Made by a program: the position numbers and the translations under genes. Below, in pieces: positions 47,341 to 56,054 of a stretch of 64,000 nt of DNA. Each line of letters starts with the position of its first letter. Positions within the stretch are counted from its first letter, which is position 1. The notes under the pieces are model-generated. The model did no database searches, was not told where the DNA came from, and was given only the letters and a program-made list of their open reading frames with translations. Source of the DNA: an uncultured Eubacteriales bacterium. GTDB lineage: Bacteria > Bacillota > Clostridia > Oscillospirales > CAG-272. The stretch lies in contig CAKRNO010000002.1 of the NCBI GenBank assembly GCA_934371135.1, forward strand, positions 1 to 64,000, in the 5' to 3' direction.

Positions 47341-48276
47341 ATGGACCCTAAAATACTCACTGTAGGCCCCGCCTACATGGATATACTGTTCCCGACCACG
47401 GGTGTCCCCGCGCCGGGAGAGACCGTCACCGTCGAAGACCGTTCCCCCGTGTGGCTCGCGGACGGTCAGGGCGTCAACTGTGCCGTCGCGCTCGCGCGGC
47501 TGGGCGCGAAGTCGGCGCTCGCCTGCCGCCTCGGGCAGGATGTGGAGGGGCAGCGGCTGTACGCCCTGCTCACGGAAGCCCGTGTGGACACCTCCCCCAT
47601 CATCGCGGACGCACGCACGGCGACCGGACTGCGCCTCCTGCTCTCGGACGGCGCCGCCGTCCGCACCGTCTGCTACCCCGCCGCCAACCGCAACCTCACG
47701 CGTGACAACCTGGATGCGGCGTTCGCCACCCAGCCGGAGGCGCTCTGCCTGCACCTCGACCTCTCGGAGGACATCGTCCTGGAGGCGGCGGCGCGCGGCG
47801 CGGAGAAGCACCTGCCGATGTTCCTGCATCTCGCCCCCGCCGTACGGGATTTCCCCTATGCGAAGCTGCCGAAGATGGACATCGTCTGCCTCAGCGATAC
47901 GGAAATCGAAGCCCTCACGGGCATCCGCCCGAACGGCAGCGACGCGGCGCTCCGCGCCCTGCTCGCCCTCTCCAAGGCAGTCGCCTCCCGTTTCTACGCC
48001 GTCCACATGGGCGACCGCGGTACCTTCCTTTTTGACGGGCGGCACTTCTCTATGGTCAGCCCCGTGCCGATCAAGGCACTCGACAACGCCGCCGCACCCG
48101 AAGCGTATTTCGCCGCCCTCGCGCTGGAATACCTCCGCACGCGCGGCAATATGACCGCCGCCGCCAAGTACGCGGGTGCCGTCGGGGCGCTCACGGTGGC
48201 GCGCGCCGGTACCATTGCCTCCCTCCCCACACGGGAGGAGGTAGACGCCTTCCTGAAAAGCAACCGCATCCGATGA
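47341..48276 (+). CDS. PfkB-fold sugar kinase homologue with degenerate active site
   Basis: A 311-aa protein of the ribokinase/PfkB fold: ILTVGPAYMDILFPTTG at the N-terminus, GQGVNCAVALARLGAKSALACRLGQDVEGQ as the first PfkB signature, and VCLSDTEIEALTG. The second signature, normally DTTGAGDAF with the catalytic Asp, reads DNAAAPEAY (about 247-256): the GAGD anion hole and base are replaced. The protein may be inactive as a kinase or use altered chemistry. A strong GGAGGT precedes the ATG. It overlaps miaA by four bases. Confidence 0.85.
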   Translation: MDPKILTVGPAYMDILFPTTGVPAPGETVTVEDRSPVWLADGQGVNCAVALARLGAKSALACRLGQDVEGQRLYALLTEARVDTSPIIADARTATGLRLLLSDGAAVRTVCYPAANRNLTRDNLDAAFATQPEALCLHLDLSEDIVLEAAARGAEKHLPMFLHLAPAVRDFPYAKLPKMDIVCLSDTEIEALTGIRPNGSDAALRALLALSKAVASRFYAVHMGDRGTFLFDGRHFSMVSPVPIKALDNAAAPEAYFAALALEYLRTRGNMTAAAKYAGAVGALTVARAGTIASLPTREEVDAFLKSNRIR

Positions 48277-49217
48277 ACAAAGCCGTTGCCGTCATCGGCC
48301 CCACCGCCTCCGGTAAAACGGCGCTGTCCCTCGCGCTCGCCGCGCGCCTCGGGGCGGAGATTATCGTCTGCGACTCGATGCAGATTTACCGCGGCATGGA
48401 TATCGGGACGGCGAAGCCCACCCCGGAGGAGACCGCGGTCTGCCCCCACCACCTCGTGGATTTCGTGGATCCGGACACCCCCTTCTCCGCCTCCGATTAC
48501 GCGGACGCCGCGATGGCGGCGGTGCGGGACATCACTGCCCGCGGAAAGGTCCCGCTGTTCTGCGGCGGGACGGGGCTGTACCTCGACGCCGTCCGTACCG
48601 GCAGACACACCGCGGCGACCCCGCCGCCCGACCCCGCCCTGCGCGCCGCCTTACAGGCGCAGGCAGAGACCGAGGAGGGTAGGCTCGCCCTCTATCGCCG
48701 CCTCTCGGACATAGACCCGGACGCCGCGGCGGCGACCCATCCCAACAACGTACACCGCGTCGTGCGGGCGCTCGAAATGTACCTCACGACCGGCAAGACC
48801 AAAACCACCCTCGACCGGGAGGCGCCGACGGAAAACCCGGACCTCTCGCTCTATATCGTCGAACCCGTCTTCCGCGACCGCGCGGCGCTGTATGCACGCA
48901 TTGACGCGCGCGTGGACGCCATGATGGCGGCGGGGCTCGTCGGGGAGACCGAGCGGCTGCGCCGCGCGGGCGTCTTCACCAAGAACGCGACCGCCGCCGC
49001 CGCCATCGGATATAAAGAACTGCTGCCCTACCTCAACGGCGCCTGCACGAAGGAGGCGGCGGTCGGGGCGCTCAAGCAGGCGACGCGCCGCTATGCCAAG
49101 CGGCAGATGACCTACTTCCGCCGCATCCCCGGGGTCGTGACCGTCGAAGCGGATGGCAGAACACCCGGAGAGATGGCAGAACAGCTCCTGCCCGGCATCC
49201 TCTCGTTCCTCGCGTGA
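48273..49217 (+). CDS. miaA: tRNA dimethylallyltransferase MiaA
   Basis: A 314-aa enzyme with P-loop VIGPTASGKTALSLALA, CDSMQIYRGMDIGTAKP, the HHLVDFVDPDTPFSASDY block and GGTGLYLDAV; the C-terminal AIGYKEL and RRYAKRQMTYFRR segments contact tRNA. It prenylates A37 of tRNAs reading UNN codons; the tRNA-Ser(GCT) in this window is not a target. The start overlaps the PfkB-like gene by ATGA, so translation is coupled to it, an unusual partner since miaA commonly neighbours hfq or mutL. Confidence 0.96.
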   Translation: MNKAVAVIGPTASGKTALSLALAARLGAEIIVCDSMQIYRGMDIGTAKPTPEETAVCPHHLVDFVDPDTPFSASDYADAAMAAVRDITARGKVPLFCGGTGLYLDAVRTGRHTAATPPPDPALRAALQAQAETEEGRLALYRRLSDIDPDAAAATHPNNVHRVVRALEMYLTTGKTKTTLDREAPTENPDLSLYIVEPVFRDRAALYARIDARVDAMMAAGLVGETERLRRAGVFTKNATAAAAIGYKELLPYLNGACTKEAAVGALKQATRRYAKRQMTYFRRIPGVVTVEADGRTPGEMAEQLLPGILSFLA

Positions 49218-49382
49218 GCGAGCGCGACCGCACCGGCACGGGAGAGCCCGCGGGAAACGGCTCTGCAAAGCCCCTTGCCGCATGGACACAGCCCGTCGGC
49301 GCGCACAGGAGAGCGCGCACAGGGAACCCCCACGAATGACACACCCACCGAAATAATAATATCCTTAAAGGAGAGCCCATAT

Positions 49383-50660
49383 ATGACCGCAAACGAACTG
49401 AAAGCCCGCATCGCCGCCGGTGCCCTCGGCGCCTATGCCCACCTGTACCCCGACCTCGCCGCACAGGCAAAGCGCTACACGGACGCCATCGACGCTTTCT
49501 GCGCCCTCTACGGCGACGACCGCGACATCCGCCTGTTCTCCGTCCCCGGCAGGAGTGAGATCAGCGGCAACCACACCGACCACAACCACGGCAAGGTGCT
49601 CGCAGGCGCCATCGATCGTGACATCATCGCCGTCGCCGCGAAAAATACGGACGGCGTGGCACGCATCAAGTCCGAGGGTTATCCCGAGGACACCGTTGAA
49701 ATCGCCCGGGCGGGTGACCCTGCGGCGTTCCGGTCCTTTTCCTCCTGCGCCCTGCTCGCCGGTACCTGCCGCGGCTTTACGGACCGCGGGTACGCGGTCG
49801 GCGGCTATGACGCCTATACCACGACCGAGGTGCTGAAGGGCTCGGGTATCTCCTCCTCCGCCGCCTTTGAGGTGCAGTGCGGAAACATCATGAACTACCT
49901 CTACAACGACGGAAGAATCGCCAACGAGGAGCTGGCAAAGATTGCACAGTACGCCGAGAACGCCTATTTCGGCAAGCCCTGCGGGCTCATGGACCAGATG
50001 GCGTGCGCCGTCGGCGGCTTCCTCTCCATCGACTTCGCCGATCCGAAGGACCCGGTGGTCACGCCGGTCTCCTTCTCCCTCGCGGACGCGGGCTATAAGC
50101 TCTGCATCGTCAATACGGGCGGCAACCACGCTGACCTCAACGAGGACTATGCGTCCGTCCCTGCGGAGATGAAGGCGGTCGCCGCCGCACTCGGGCAGGA
50201 GGTCCTGCGCGGGCTCACGGAGAGCGACATTATTGCGAACATCCCGCTTCTGCGCGGCACGGTCGGCGACCGCGCCATCCTGCGCGCCCTGCACTTCCTG
50301 CGGGAGAACGACCGCGTGGAAAAGCAGACCGAAGCGCTCCGCCGCGGCGACTTCGACACCTTCCTCTCGCTCGTGATCGCCTCGGGCAACTCGTCCTTCA
50401 AATACCTGCAGAACGTCTTCACCGTCAAGAACGTCGCCGAGCAGGGGCTCTCCCTCGCGCTCGCCGTGACCGAGGGGCTCCTCGGCGATAAGAAGTGCGC
50501 GTGGCGCGTCCACGGCGGCGGCTTCGCCGGTACCATCCAGGCGTTTGTGCGGGCAGAGCTCGCCGAGGATTACCGCACCGTGATGGACGGCATCTTCGGT
50601 GCCGGCGCCGTCATGATGCTCTCCGTCCGCCCCGTCGGCGCGACCGAGATCACACTCTGA
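49383..50660 (+). CDS. galK: Galactokinase
   Basis: A 425-aa GHMP kinase. The galactose-binding signature is PGRSEISGNHTDHNHGKVL (near residue 55), the ATP loop is LKGSGISSSAAFEV, the third motif is HGGGFAGTIQAFV. The family's usual GRxNLIGEHTDYN reads GRSEISGNHTDHN here, a variant seen in some Clostridia. It phosphorylates galactose at C1 for the Leloir pathway. AAAGGAG precedes the ATG at 49383. galT and galE are not in the window; an alpha-galactosidase gene ends at 1.6 kb. Confidence 0.93.
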   Translation: MTANELKARIAAGALGAYAHLYPDLAAQAKRYTDAIDAFCALYGDDRDIRLFSVPGRSEISGNHTDHNHGKVLAGAIDRDIIAVAAKNTDGVARIKSEGYPEDTVEIARAGDPAAFRSFSSCALLAGTCRGFTDRGYAVGGYDAYTTTEVLKGSGISSSAAFEVQCGNIMNYLYNDGRIANEELAKIAQYAENAYFGKPCGLMDQMACAVGGFLSIDFADPKDPVVTPVSFSLADAGYKLCIVNTGGNHADLNEDYASVPAEMKAVAAALGQEVLRGLTESDIIANIPLLRGTVGDRAILRALHFLRENDRVEKQTEALRRGDFDTFLSLVIASGNSSFKYLQNVFTVKNVAEQGLSLALAVTEGLLGDKKCAWRVHGGGFAGTIQAFVRAELAEDYRTVMDGIFGAGAVMMLSVRPVGATEITL

Positions 50661-50670
50661 ACCATCGTTT
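50659..50670 (+). promoter_or_regulatory. Possible LexA-type box before recA
   Basis: GAAC-CATC-GTTT matches the half sites of the Bacillota SOS box (GAAC-N4-GTTY) but the inner four bases do not fit well, and it overlaps the galK stop. No clear promoter lies between it and recA. Confidence 0.3.
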
Positions 50671-50703
50671 ACACGTCAACTTACATAAAACAGGAGGCTC
50701 GCC

Positions 50704-51825
50704 ATGCCAGCAAAGAAATCCACCAAACCCGCAAAGAACGCCAAAACGCCGGACGTACCGGCAGGCGATAAGAAAGCCGCTATCGAGGCGACCGTCTCGC
50801 GCATTGAGCGCGACCTCGGCAAGGGCACCATCATGCGCCTCGGCGAGAACGCCCACATGGAGGTCAGCACCATCCCCACCGGGTCCCTGAACCTGGATAT
50901 CGCGCTCGGTGTCGGCGGCGTGCCGCGCGGGCGCATCGTCGAGATCTACGGGCCGGAATCCTCCGGTAAGACCACCGTCGCCCTGCACATCGTCGCAGAG
51001 GCGCAGAAGCTGGGCGGCGAGGCGGCGTTCATCGACGCGGAGCACGCGCTCGACCCCGTCTACGCCAAGAACCTCGGCGTCAACATCAATGACCTGCTCA
51101 TCTCCCAGCCGGACAGCGGCGAGCAGGCGCTCGAGATCGCCGAGCGGCTCGTGGACTCGCAGGCGATCGACGTCATCGTCATCGACTCCGTGGCGGCGCT
51201 CGTGCCCCAGCAGGAGATCGAGGGAGATATGGGGCAGTCGCACGTCGGCGTGCAGGCGCGTCTCATGAGCCAGGCGCTCCGCAAGCTCAGCGGCTCCGTC
51301 TCCAAGTCCAACTGCGTCCTCATCTTCATCAACCAGCTGCGTGAAAAGGTGGGCGTCATGTACGGCAACCCGGAGGTCACCCCGGGCGGCAGAGCCCTGA
51401 AGTTCTATGCCTCCGTCCGCATCGAGGTCCGCAAGGGCGAGGTGCTCAAGAACGGCACCGAGATCTACGGCAGCCGCACCAAAGCGAAGGTCGTCAAGAA
51501 CAAGGTGGCACCTCCATTCCGCGTCGCGGAATTCGATATCCTCTACGGTAAAGGCATCTCCAAGACCAACGAAATTTTTGACGCGGGTCTGCGTTTCGGC
51601 TTTGTCGAAAAGAGCGGCTCCTTCTTCTCCTACGACGGCAACCGCTGGCAGGGCAAGGACAATGCCCGCGCCGGTATTGAGAGCGACCCTGCCCTGCTCG
51701 CGAAGCTTGAGGAACAGGTGCGCGCGGCTCTGGCGGGCGGCTCGGCACAGGATGACCTCGCCCTCGACGGGGACGGCGAGGACGACTTCGACATCCGCGA
51801 TTTCTCGGTAGACGATGCGGAGTGA
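50704..51825 (+). CDS. recA: Recombinase RecA
   Basis: A 373-aa protein with a Lys-rich N-terminus, Walker A GPESSGKTT (82-90), IDAEHALDPVYAKNLGV, Walker B VIVIDSVAALVPQ, the L2 loop with NQLREKVGVMYGNPE, and an acidic C-terminal tail rich in Asp. It forms the filament for homologous pairing and for LexA cleavage. GGAGG precedes the ATG. recX overlaps its end by 11 bases. Confidence 0.98.
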   Translation: MPAKKSTKPAKNAKTPDVPAGDKKAAIEATVSRIERDLGKGTIMRLGENAHMEVSTIPTGSLNLDIALGVGGVPRGRIVEIYGPESSGKTTVALHIVAEAQKLGGEAAFIDAEHALDPVYAKNLGVNINDLLISQPDSGEQALEIAERLVDSQAIDVIVIDSVAALVPQQEIEGDMGQSHVGVQARLMSQALRKLSGSVSKSNCVLIFINQLREKVGVMYGNPEVTPGGRALKFYASVRIEVRKGEVLKNGTEIYGSRTKAKVVKNKVAPPFRVAEFDILYGKGISKTNEIFDAGLRFGFVEKSGSFFSYDGNRWQGKDNARAGIESDPALLAKLEEQVRAALAGGSAQDDLALDGDGEDDFDIRDFSVDDAE

Positions 51826-52414
51826 GGACGCCGCCCCCGGCACGCTCCTCGCCGTCCGGCACGGGGCAGTCCCCGGCAGGCTGACGCTCGTCCTCCGCGC
51901 GGAGGAGGGCACGGTCTCCTATACGGTGGCGGAAACGTTCTACACCGATCTCGGCGCGCCCGCCGCGGGCTATCACCTCTCCGCGGAGGAGCTGGAACGG
52001 CTGCTCGCCCATGTGGCGGCACGCCGCGCCCTCGCCTCTGCGCTCGGGTCGCTCGCCCGCGGGGACGAAAGCCGGAGAAATCTGTACCTGAAGCTGCGCC
52101 GTAAGGGGCACAGCGACGATGCCGCGCGCGCGGCGCTCGATGAGGTCGAGCGGCTCGGCTACCTGCGGGAGGCGGACAGCGCCGAACGGCTCGCCGCGCG
52201 GTGCGCCGACAAAGGCTGGAGCCGCCGCAAAACGCACGCATACCTCCTCCGCCGCGGCTACCCGAGCGCGGCGGTCACCCGCGCCATCGACGCGGCAGTC
52301 GCCGCAGGTGACGCGGACTTTGAAGAAAACAGGCGCCTTTTCCGCGAAAAGCAGATCGCCCTCGGGCTCTCCCCCGAGGAGGTGCGCCGCGCGCTCTGGC
52401 GCGCCGGCTTCTGA
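51815..52414 (+). CDS. recX: Regulatory protein RecX
   Basis: A 199-aa protein with the RecX three-helix repeats: ARGDESRRNLYLKLRRKGHS, EVERLGYLREADSAERLA, DKGWSRRKTHAYLLRRGY and LGLSPEEVRRALWRAGF. The first 70 residues are a beta-rich N-terminal part common in Bacillota members. RecX blocks RecA filament growth. The start lies within the recA gene, so the amounts of the two are coupled. Confidence 0.92.
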   Translation: MRSEDAAPGTLLAVRHGAVPGRLTLVLRAEEGTVSYTVAETFYTDLGAPAAGYHLSAEELERLLAHVAARRALASALGSLARGDESRRNLYLKLRRKGHSDDAARAALDEVERLGYLREADSAERLAARCADKGWSRRKTHAYLLRRGYPSAAVTRAIDAAVAAGDADFEENRRLFREKQIALGLSPEEVRRALWRAGF

Positions 52415-52452
52415 CACCGCCCGCGGTCCCGGCACCGGGACCCGCAACCGCA

Positions 52453-52482
52453 GACCTGCGCGGCAGCGCCGCGCGGGTCTTT
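52453..52482 (+). terminator. Intrinsic terminator after recX
   Basis: 12-bp arms 52453-52464 and 52468-52479 (one G-U), then TTT. Confidence 0.75.
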
Positions 52483-52546
52483 CCGATGCCGCGCCGCACG
52501 GCGGCGCCTGACCAGAACGCGAACACCCAACCAGAAAGGAAGCACT

Positions 52547-54646
52547 ATGTCCGATTTTGACTTCACCCCGGAGCGCTTCGGCTGCCGGGTCTTCAACGAT
52601 GACGTGATGAAAAAGCGTCTGCCGGAGAACGTGTACCGTTCCATCGCCGCCACCATCGCGACCGGGTCGGAGCTCGACCCCGGGATCGCCGACGTCGTCG
52701 CCGCGGCGATGAAGGACTGGGCAATCGAGCAGGGCGCCACGCACTATACCCACTGGTTCCAGCCGCTCACCGGCGTGACGGCGGAAAAACACGAGGCTTT
52801 CCTGACCCCGGTCTCCCGCAGCCGCGTCATTCTCGATTTCTCCGGCAAGGAGCTCATCAAGGGGGAGTCGGACGCTTCCTCTTTCCCCTCCGGCGGTCTC
52901 CGCGCCACCTTTGAGGCGCGCGGCTACACGGCGTGGGATCCCGCTTCTTTCACCTTTGTGAAGGACGGCTCCCTCTACATCCCGACCGTCTTCTGCTCCT
53001 ACACGGGCGAGGCGCTCGATACCAAGACGCCGCTCATCCGTTCCATCGACACCCTCTCGCGGGAGGCGGTGCGTATCCTGCGCCTGTTCGGCGACACCGA
53101 GACCATGCGGGTCGATACCTCGGTCGGTGCCGAGCAGGAATACTTCCTCATCGACCGCGAGCAGTTTGACGCCCGGCGCGATCTGTTCTATACAGGCAGG
53201 ACGCTGTTCGGCGCCCCCGCCCCCAAAGGGCAGCAGCTCGACGACCATTATTACGGACCGCTCAAAACGCGCGTCGGCGCCTTCATGGCGGAGCTCGACC
53301 GCGCGCTCTGGGAGCTCGGCATCCCCGCCAAGACCAAGCACAATGAGGTCGCGCCGTCCCAGCACGAGCTCGCCCCCGTCTACACCTCGGCGAACCTCGC
53401 CATCGACCAGAACCTGCTCATGATGGAGACCATGAAGCACGTCGCAGAGCGGCACGGCATGGTCTGCCTGCTCCACGAAAAGCCCTTTGCGGGCATCAAC
53501 GGCTCCGGCAAGCACAACAACTGGTCGCTCTCGACCGACACGGGTAAAAATCTCACGAAGCCGGGCAAAAAGCCGGCGGAGAACCTGCAGTTCCTCGTCT
53601 TCCTGACCGCGGTCATCACTGCCGTCGATGATTACCAGGACCTGCTCCGCCTGTCTGTCGCCTCCGCCTCGAATGACCACCGCCTCGGGGCGAACGAAGC
53701 CCCGCCCGCAATCGTCTCGGTCTTCCTCGGAGACGACCTGACCCGCGTCGTCAGCGCCATCATCTCGGGAGAGGAGCACCGCGACGTGCAGCGCTCCTAC
53801 GTGGACCTGCACTCCCCCTCCATCCCGACCTTCCTGCGTGACACGACCGACCGCAACCGCACCAGCCCCTTCGCCTTCACCGGCAACAAATTCGAGTTCC
53901 GCATGGTCGGCTCCTCGCAGAACATCGCGATGCCGAACATCGTGCTCAACACCGCCGTGGCAGAGAGCCTGCGGCACTACGCGGACGAACTGGAGGGGGC
54001 GGAGGACTTCACCGCCGCCGTCCGGGCGCTCCTGAAAAGGGAGCTTGCCGCGCACGCGCGCATCATCTTCAACGGCAACGGCTATTCGCAGGAATGGGCA
54101 GAGGAGGCGGCGCGCCGTGGGCTCCGCAACTACCCGACCTCGGTGGACGTCTTCCCCTGCCTGACAGACGAGAAGAACGTGCGCCTGTTCGAGGCGCACG
54201 GGGTCATGAGCCGCACCGAGCTCACCTCGCGCCGTGAGATCCTGTTTGAAAACTACGAAAAGATCCTCAATATCGAAGCCTGCACCATGATCGACATGGC
54301 GATGAAGGACTACATCCCCGCCGTCAACGACTATATCCGCACACTCTCCGACGTCATGGCGGCAAAGAAGTCGTCCGTCGGCGCCGCCTGCCACATGGAG
54401 GAGACGCTCATCGGTCGCCTGACCGACCTGACCGAGGAGGCGTTCTCCGAGACCGAAAACCTCAAGGCGGAGGCGGCTGCAGCCGCCAGCCTCGGCGATG
54501 CGGAAGCGGCGGCGGTGGCGTTCAAGGAGCGCGTCATCCCGACGATGAAAGCGCTCCGCCGCACGATCGACGCCATGGAGGAGTACACCGACATCCGCGC
54601 ATGGCCGGTACCGACCTACGGGGAGCTCACGTTCGGCGTCCGATGA
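52547..54646 (+). CDS. glnN: Glutamine synthetase, type III
   Basis: A 699-aa enzyme, the length of GSIII and far above GSI (about 440). The N-terminal region includes THYTHWFQPLTGVTAEKHEAF, the GSIII signature; GAEQEYFLIDRE holds metal ligands; KTKHNEVAPSQHELAP and NGSGKHNNWSLSTDTG are the ATP and glutamate sites; RNRTSPFAFTGNKFEFRMVGS is the PFAFTGN hallmark. A helical C-terminal region follows. It makes glutamine from glutamate and ammonia, and is the form typical of Bacteroidota and many Clostridia. AAAGGAAG precedes the ATG. It stands alone. Confidence 0.97.
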   Translation: MSDFDFTPERFGCRVFNDDVMKKRLPENVYRSIAATIATGSELDPGIADVVAAAMKDWAIEQGATHYTHWFQPLTGVTAEKHEAFLTPVSRSRVILDFSGKELIKGESDASSFPSGGLRATFEARGYTAWDPASFTFVKDGSLYIPTVFCSYTGEALDTKTPLIRSIDTLSREAVRILRLFGDTETMRVDTSVGAEQEYFLIDREQFDARRDLFYTGRTLFGAPAPKGQQLDDHYYGPLKTRVGAFMAELDRALWELGIPAKTKHNEVAPSQHELAPVYTSANLAIDQNLLMMETMKHVAERHGMVCLLHEKPFAGINGSGKHNNWSLSTDTGKNLTKPGKKPAENLQFLVFLTAVITAVDDYQDLLRLSVASASNDHRLGANEAPPAIVSVFLGDDLTRVVSAIISGEEHRDVQRSYVDLHSPSIPTFLRDTTDRNRTSPFAFTGNKFEFRMVGSSQNIAMPNIVLNTAVAESLRHYADELEGAEDFTAAVRALLKRELAAHARIIFNGNGYSQEWAEEAARRGLRNYPTSVDVFPCLTDEKNVRLFEAHGVMSRTELTSRREILFENYEKILNIEACTMIDMAMKDYIPAVNDYIRTLSDVMAAKKSSVGAACHMEETLIGRLTDLTEEAFSETENLKAEAAAAASLGDAEAAAVAFKERVIPTMKALRRTIDAMEEYTDIRAWPVPTYGELTFGVR

Positions 54647-54717
54647 CGTCCGCGAGCGTTTTGGAGCGTTCCGGGGCGCTGTTTTGCGCCCCATGTGGGG
54701 AATTTGCCCGTAAATGA

Positions 54718-54746
54718 TTGACATTTGCGCATAAGCGTGTTACAAT
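54718..54746 (+). promoter_or_regulatory. Promoter of the 343-aa membrane protein gene
   Basis: TTGACA (54718-54723) and TACAAT (54741-54746), 17-bp spacer. Confidence 0.85.
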
Positions 54747-54801
54747 TTAGTAGATTATACTGCATAAAGTGTCATTTTTTCTATCGGGAAGGAGTACAGT
54801 C

Positions 54802-55833
54802 ATGTTCTTTTCTCTGAATGCCTATGAAACCATGGGGCTGACCGACCGCCTTGCGCTCGTATGTATCCCCATCGTCCTCCTGCTCATCGCGATGCTGCTG
54901 CCGAGGAAGCACAAGGTCCTCTCCATCGTCGCGCGGGCGGTAATTATCCTCATGCTCGTGTGCGGTGCTCTCATCCGCCTCGTCCCGCAGCTCGCCGATC
55001 TGACTGGGCTCCGCGTACTGTCGTGGATCTACCGGCATGGTGACGGTACGTTTATGCCGGTGGTGCTGCTCACCCTCGCGTTTGCGCTGCTTTGGGGGAT
55101 CATCTTCCCGAACGCCTATCTGACGCAGGGTCTGTACGGGCTCGTCTGCACCGTGCCGCTCACGGCGGGGCTGCTCGGGTTCATCTTCCCGACCTGGCTG
55201 AATGTAGCCGCTTTCACGGACATCTTTCCCAAGTCCGCAGAATTCTTCAGTCTCCTTGAGTATTGCGCGATCGTGTTCGTGCCGCTCTACCTCATCGTGT
55301 CCGGCAAGTACCGGATGCACCTCTCCTCCGTGTGGCACGCGCTGTTCGGCATGACCTTCTACGGTTCGCTCCTCCTGACCCTCGCGCAGGCGGGCACGGA
55401 CTTCGCTGGTTCTCCTGCCTATGCGTCGATCACCGGGGTCATCGTGGATCTGAAGACCCTCACCTTCGGTGCAACAGGGCTGAAGGAATGCGGCATCTTC
55501 ATCGGCGCCGCCGTCGTCCTCTCCCTCCTGCTCGGTCTCCTCGTCTCCGTGTGCCGCCGTGCTTTCTGCCATACGGGCGAGAAGTTCTCGACGTCCGAGA
55601 CCCGCGGCGCTATGCTCACGCGCTTCATCGGCCGTATCTTCTCGGGTGTCGGCTCCCTCGTTCTCGTGTTCGTCACCCCCGGGCTCATCTCCCTCATGGG
55701 GCTCACCGGTACCGGGGCGACGCTGTTCTGCCTCGTTCCGATCGCCTTTATGCTCCTCGTCCAGCTCTTTGTGGAGTTCGCCGCCGAGGATACGGAGATC
55801 CGCCGCGCGCAGATGGCTGCCGCCAACGCGTGA
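54802..55833 (+). CDS. Polytopic membrane protein, 343 aa
   Basis: A protein with eight or nine hydrophobic segments spread from residue 17 to 325 and a short charged C-terminus (EFAAEDTEIRRAQ). Segment pairs such as FSLLEYCAIVFVPLYLIVSG and YRMHLSSVWHALFGMTFYG recall the YwaF/TMEM164-like group, but I am not sure. AAGGAG is 7 bp before the ATG at 54802. A consensus promoter upstream and a terminator downstream make it a single-gene unit. Confidence 0.8.
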   Translation: MFFSLNAYETMGLTDRLALVCIPIVLLLIAMLLPRKHKVLSIVARAVIILMLVCGALIRLVPQLADLTGLRVLSWIYRHGDGTFMPVVLLTLAFALLWGIIFPNAYLTQGLYGLVCTVPLTAGLLGFIFPTWLNVAAFTDIFPKSAEFFSLLEYCAIVFVPLYLIVSGKYRMHLSSVWHALFGMTFYGSLLLTLAQAGTDFAGSPAYASITGVIVDLKTLTFGATGLKECGIFIGAAVVLSLLLGLLVSVCRRAFCHTGEKFSTSETRGAMLTRFIGRIFSGVGSLVLVFVTPGLISLMGLTGTGATLFCLVPIAFMLLVQLFVEFAAEDTEIRRAQMAAANA

Positions 55834-55898
55834 TCCCCTGCCCCGGCAGATGCCGCGGGCACCGCAAACCGCACAGTATGACGCGCCTCGGCGCGACC

Positions 55899-55927
55899 AA
55901 AGCCCCGCGCTCCGGCGCGGGGCTTTT
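55899..55927 (+). terminator. Intrinsic terminator after the 343-aa membrane protein gene
   Basis: 12-bp arms 55899-55910 and 55915-55926 followed by T residues. Confidence 0.85.
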
Positions 55928-55968
55928 CCTGCGGGTACGTCCTCTTTTACGAGGTGGCAGAATGTGTC

Positions 55969-55997
55969 TTGTTATCCGTGACAGAATGTGCTATGAT
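55969..55997 (+). promoter_or_regulatory. Promoter of the propeller-ABC transporter operon
   Basis: TTGTTA (55969-55974) and TATGAT (55992-55997), 17-bp spacer. Confidence 0.65.
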
Positions 55998-56054
55998 AAT
56001 ACTGGTCGCCGCTCACGCGGTAACACCGCGAAAACATCATCCGGAGGCTTCGTT

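Noticed and set aside
54673..54692. GGGGCGC/GCGCCCC hairpin after glnN as an intrinsic terminator
   Set aside because: The stem is good but no T tract follows on the plus strand, so I did not list it.
51494..54724. Open frame of over 1000 codons antisense to recX and glnN
   Set aside because: Same GC effect; it spans several real genes and the recX terminator.
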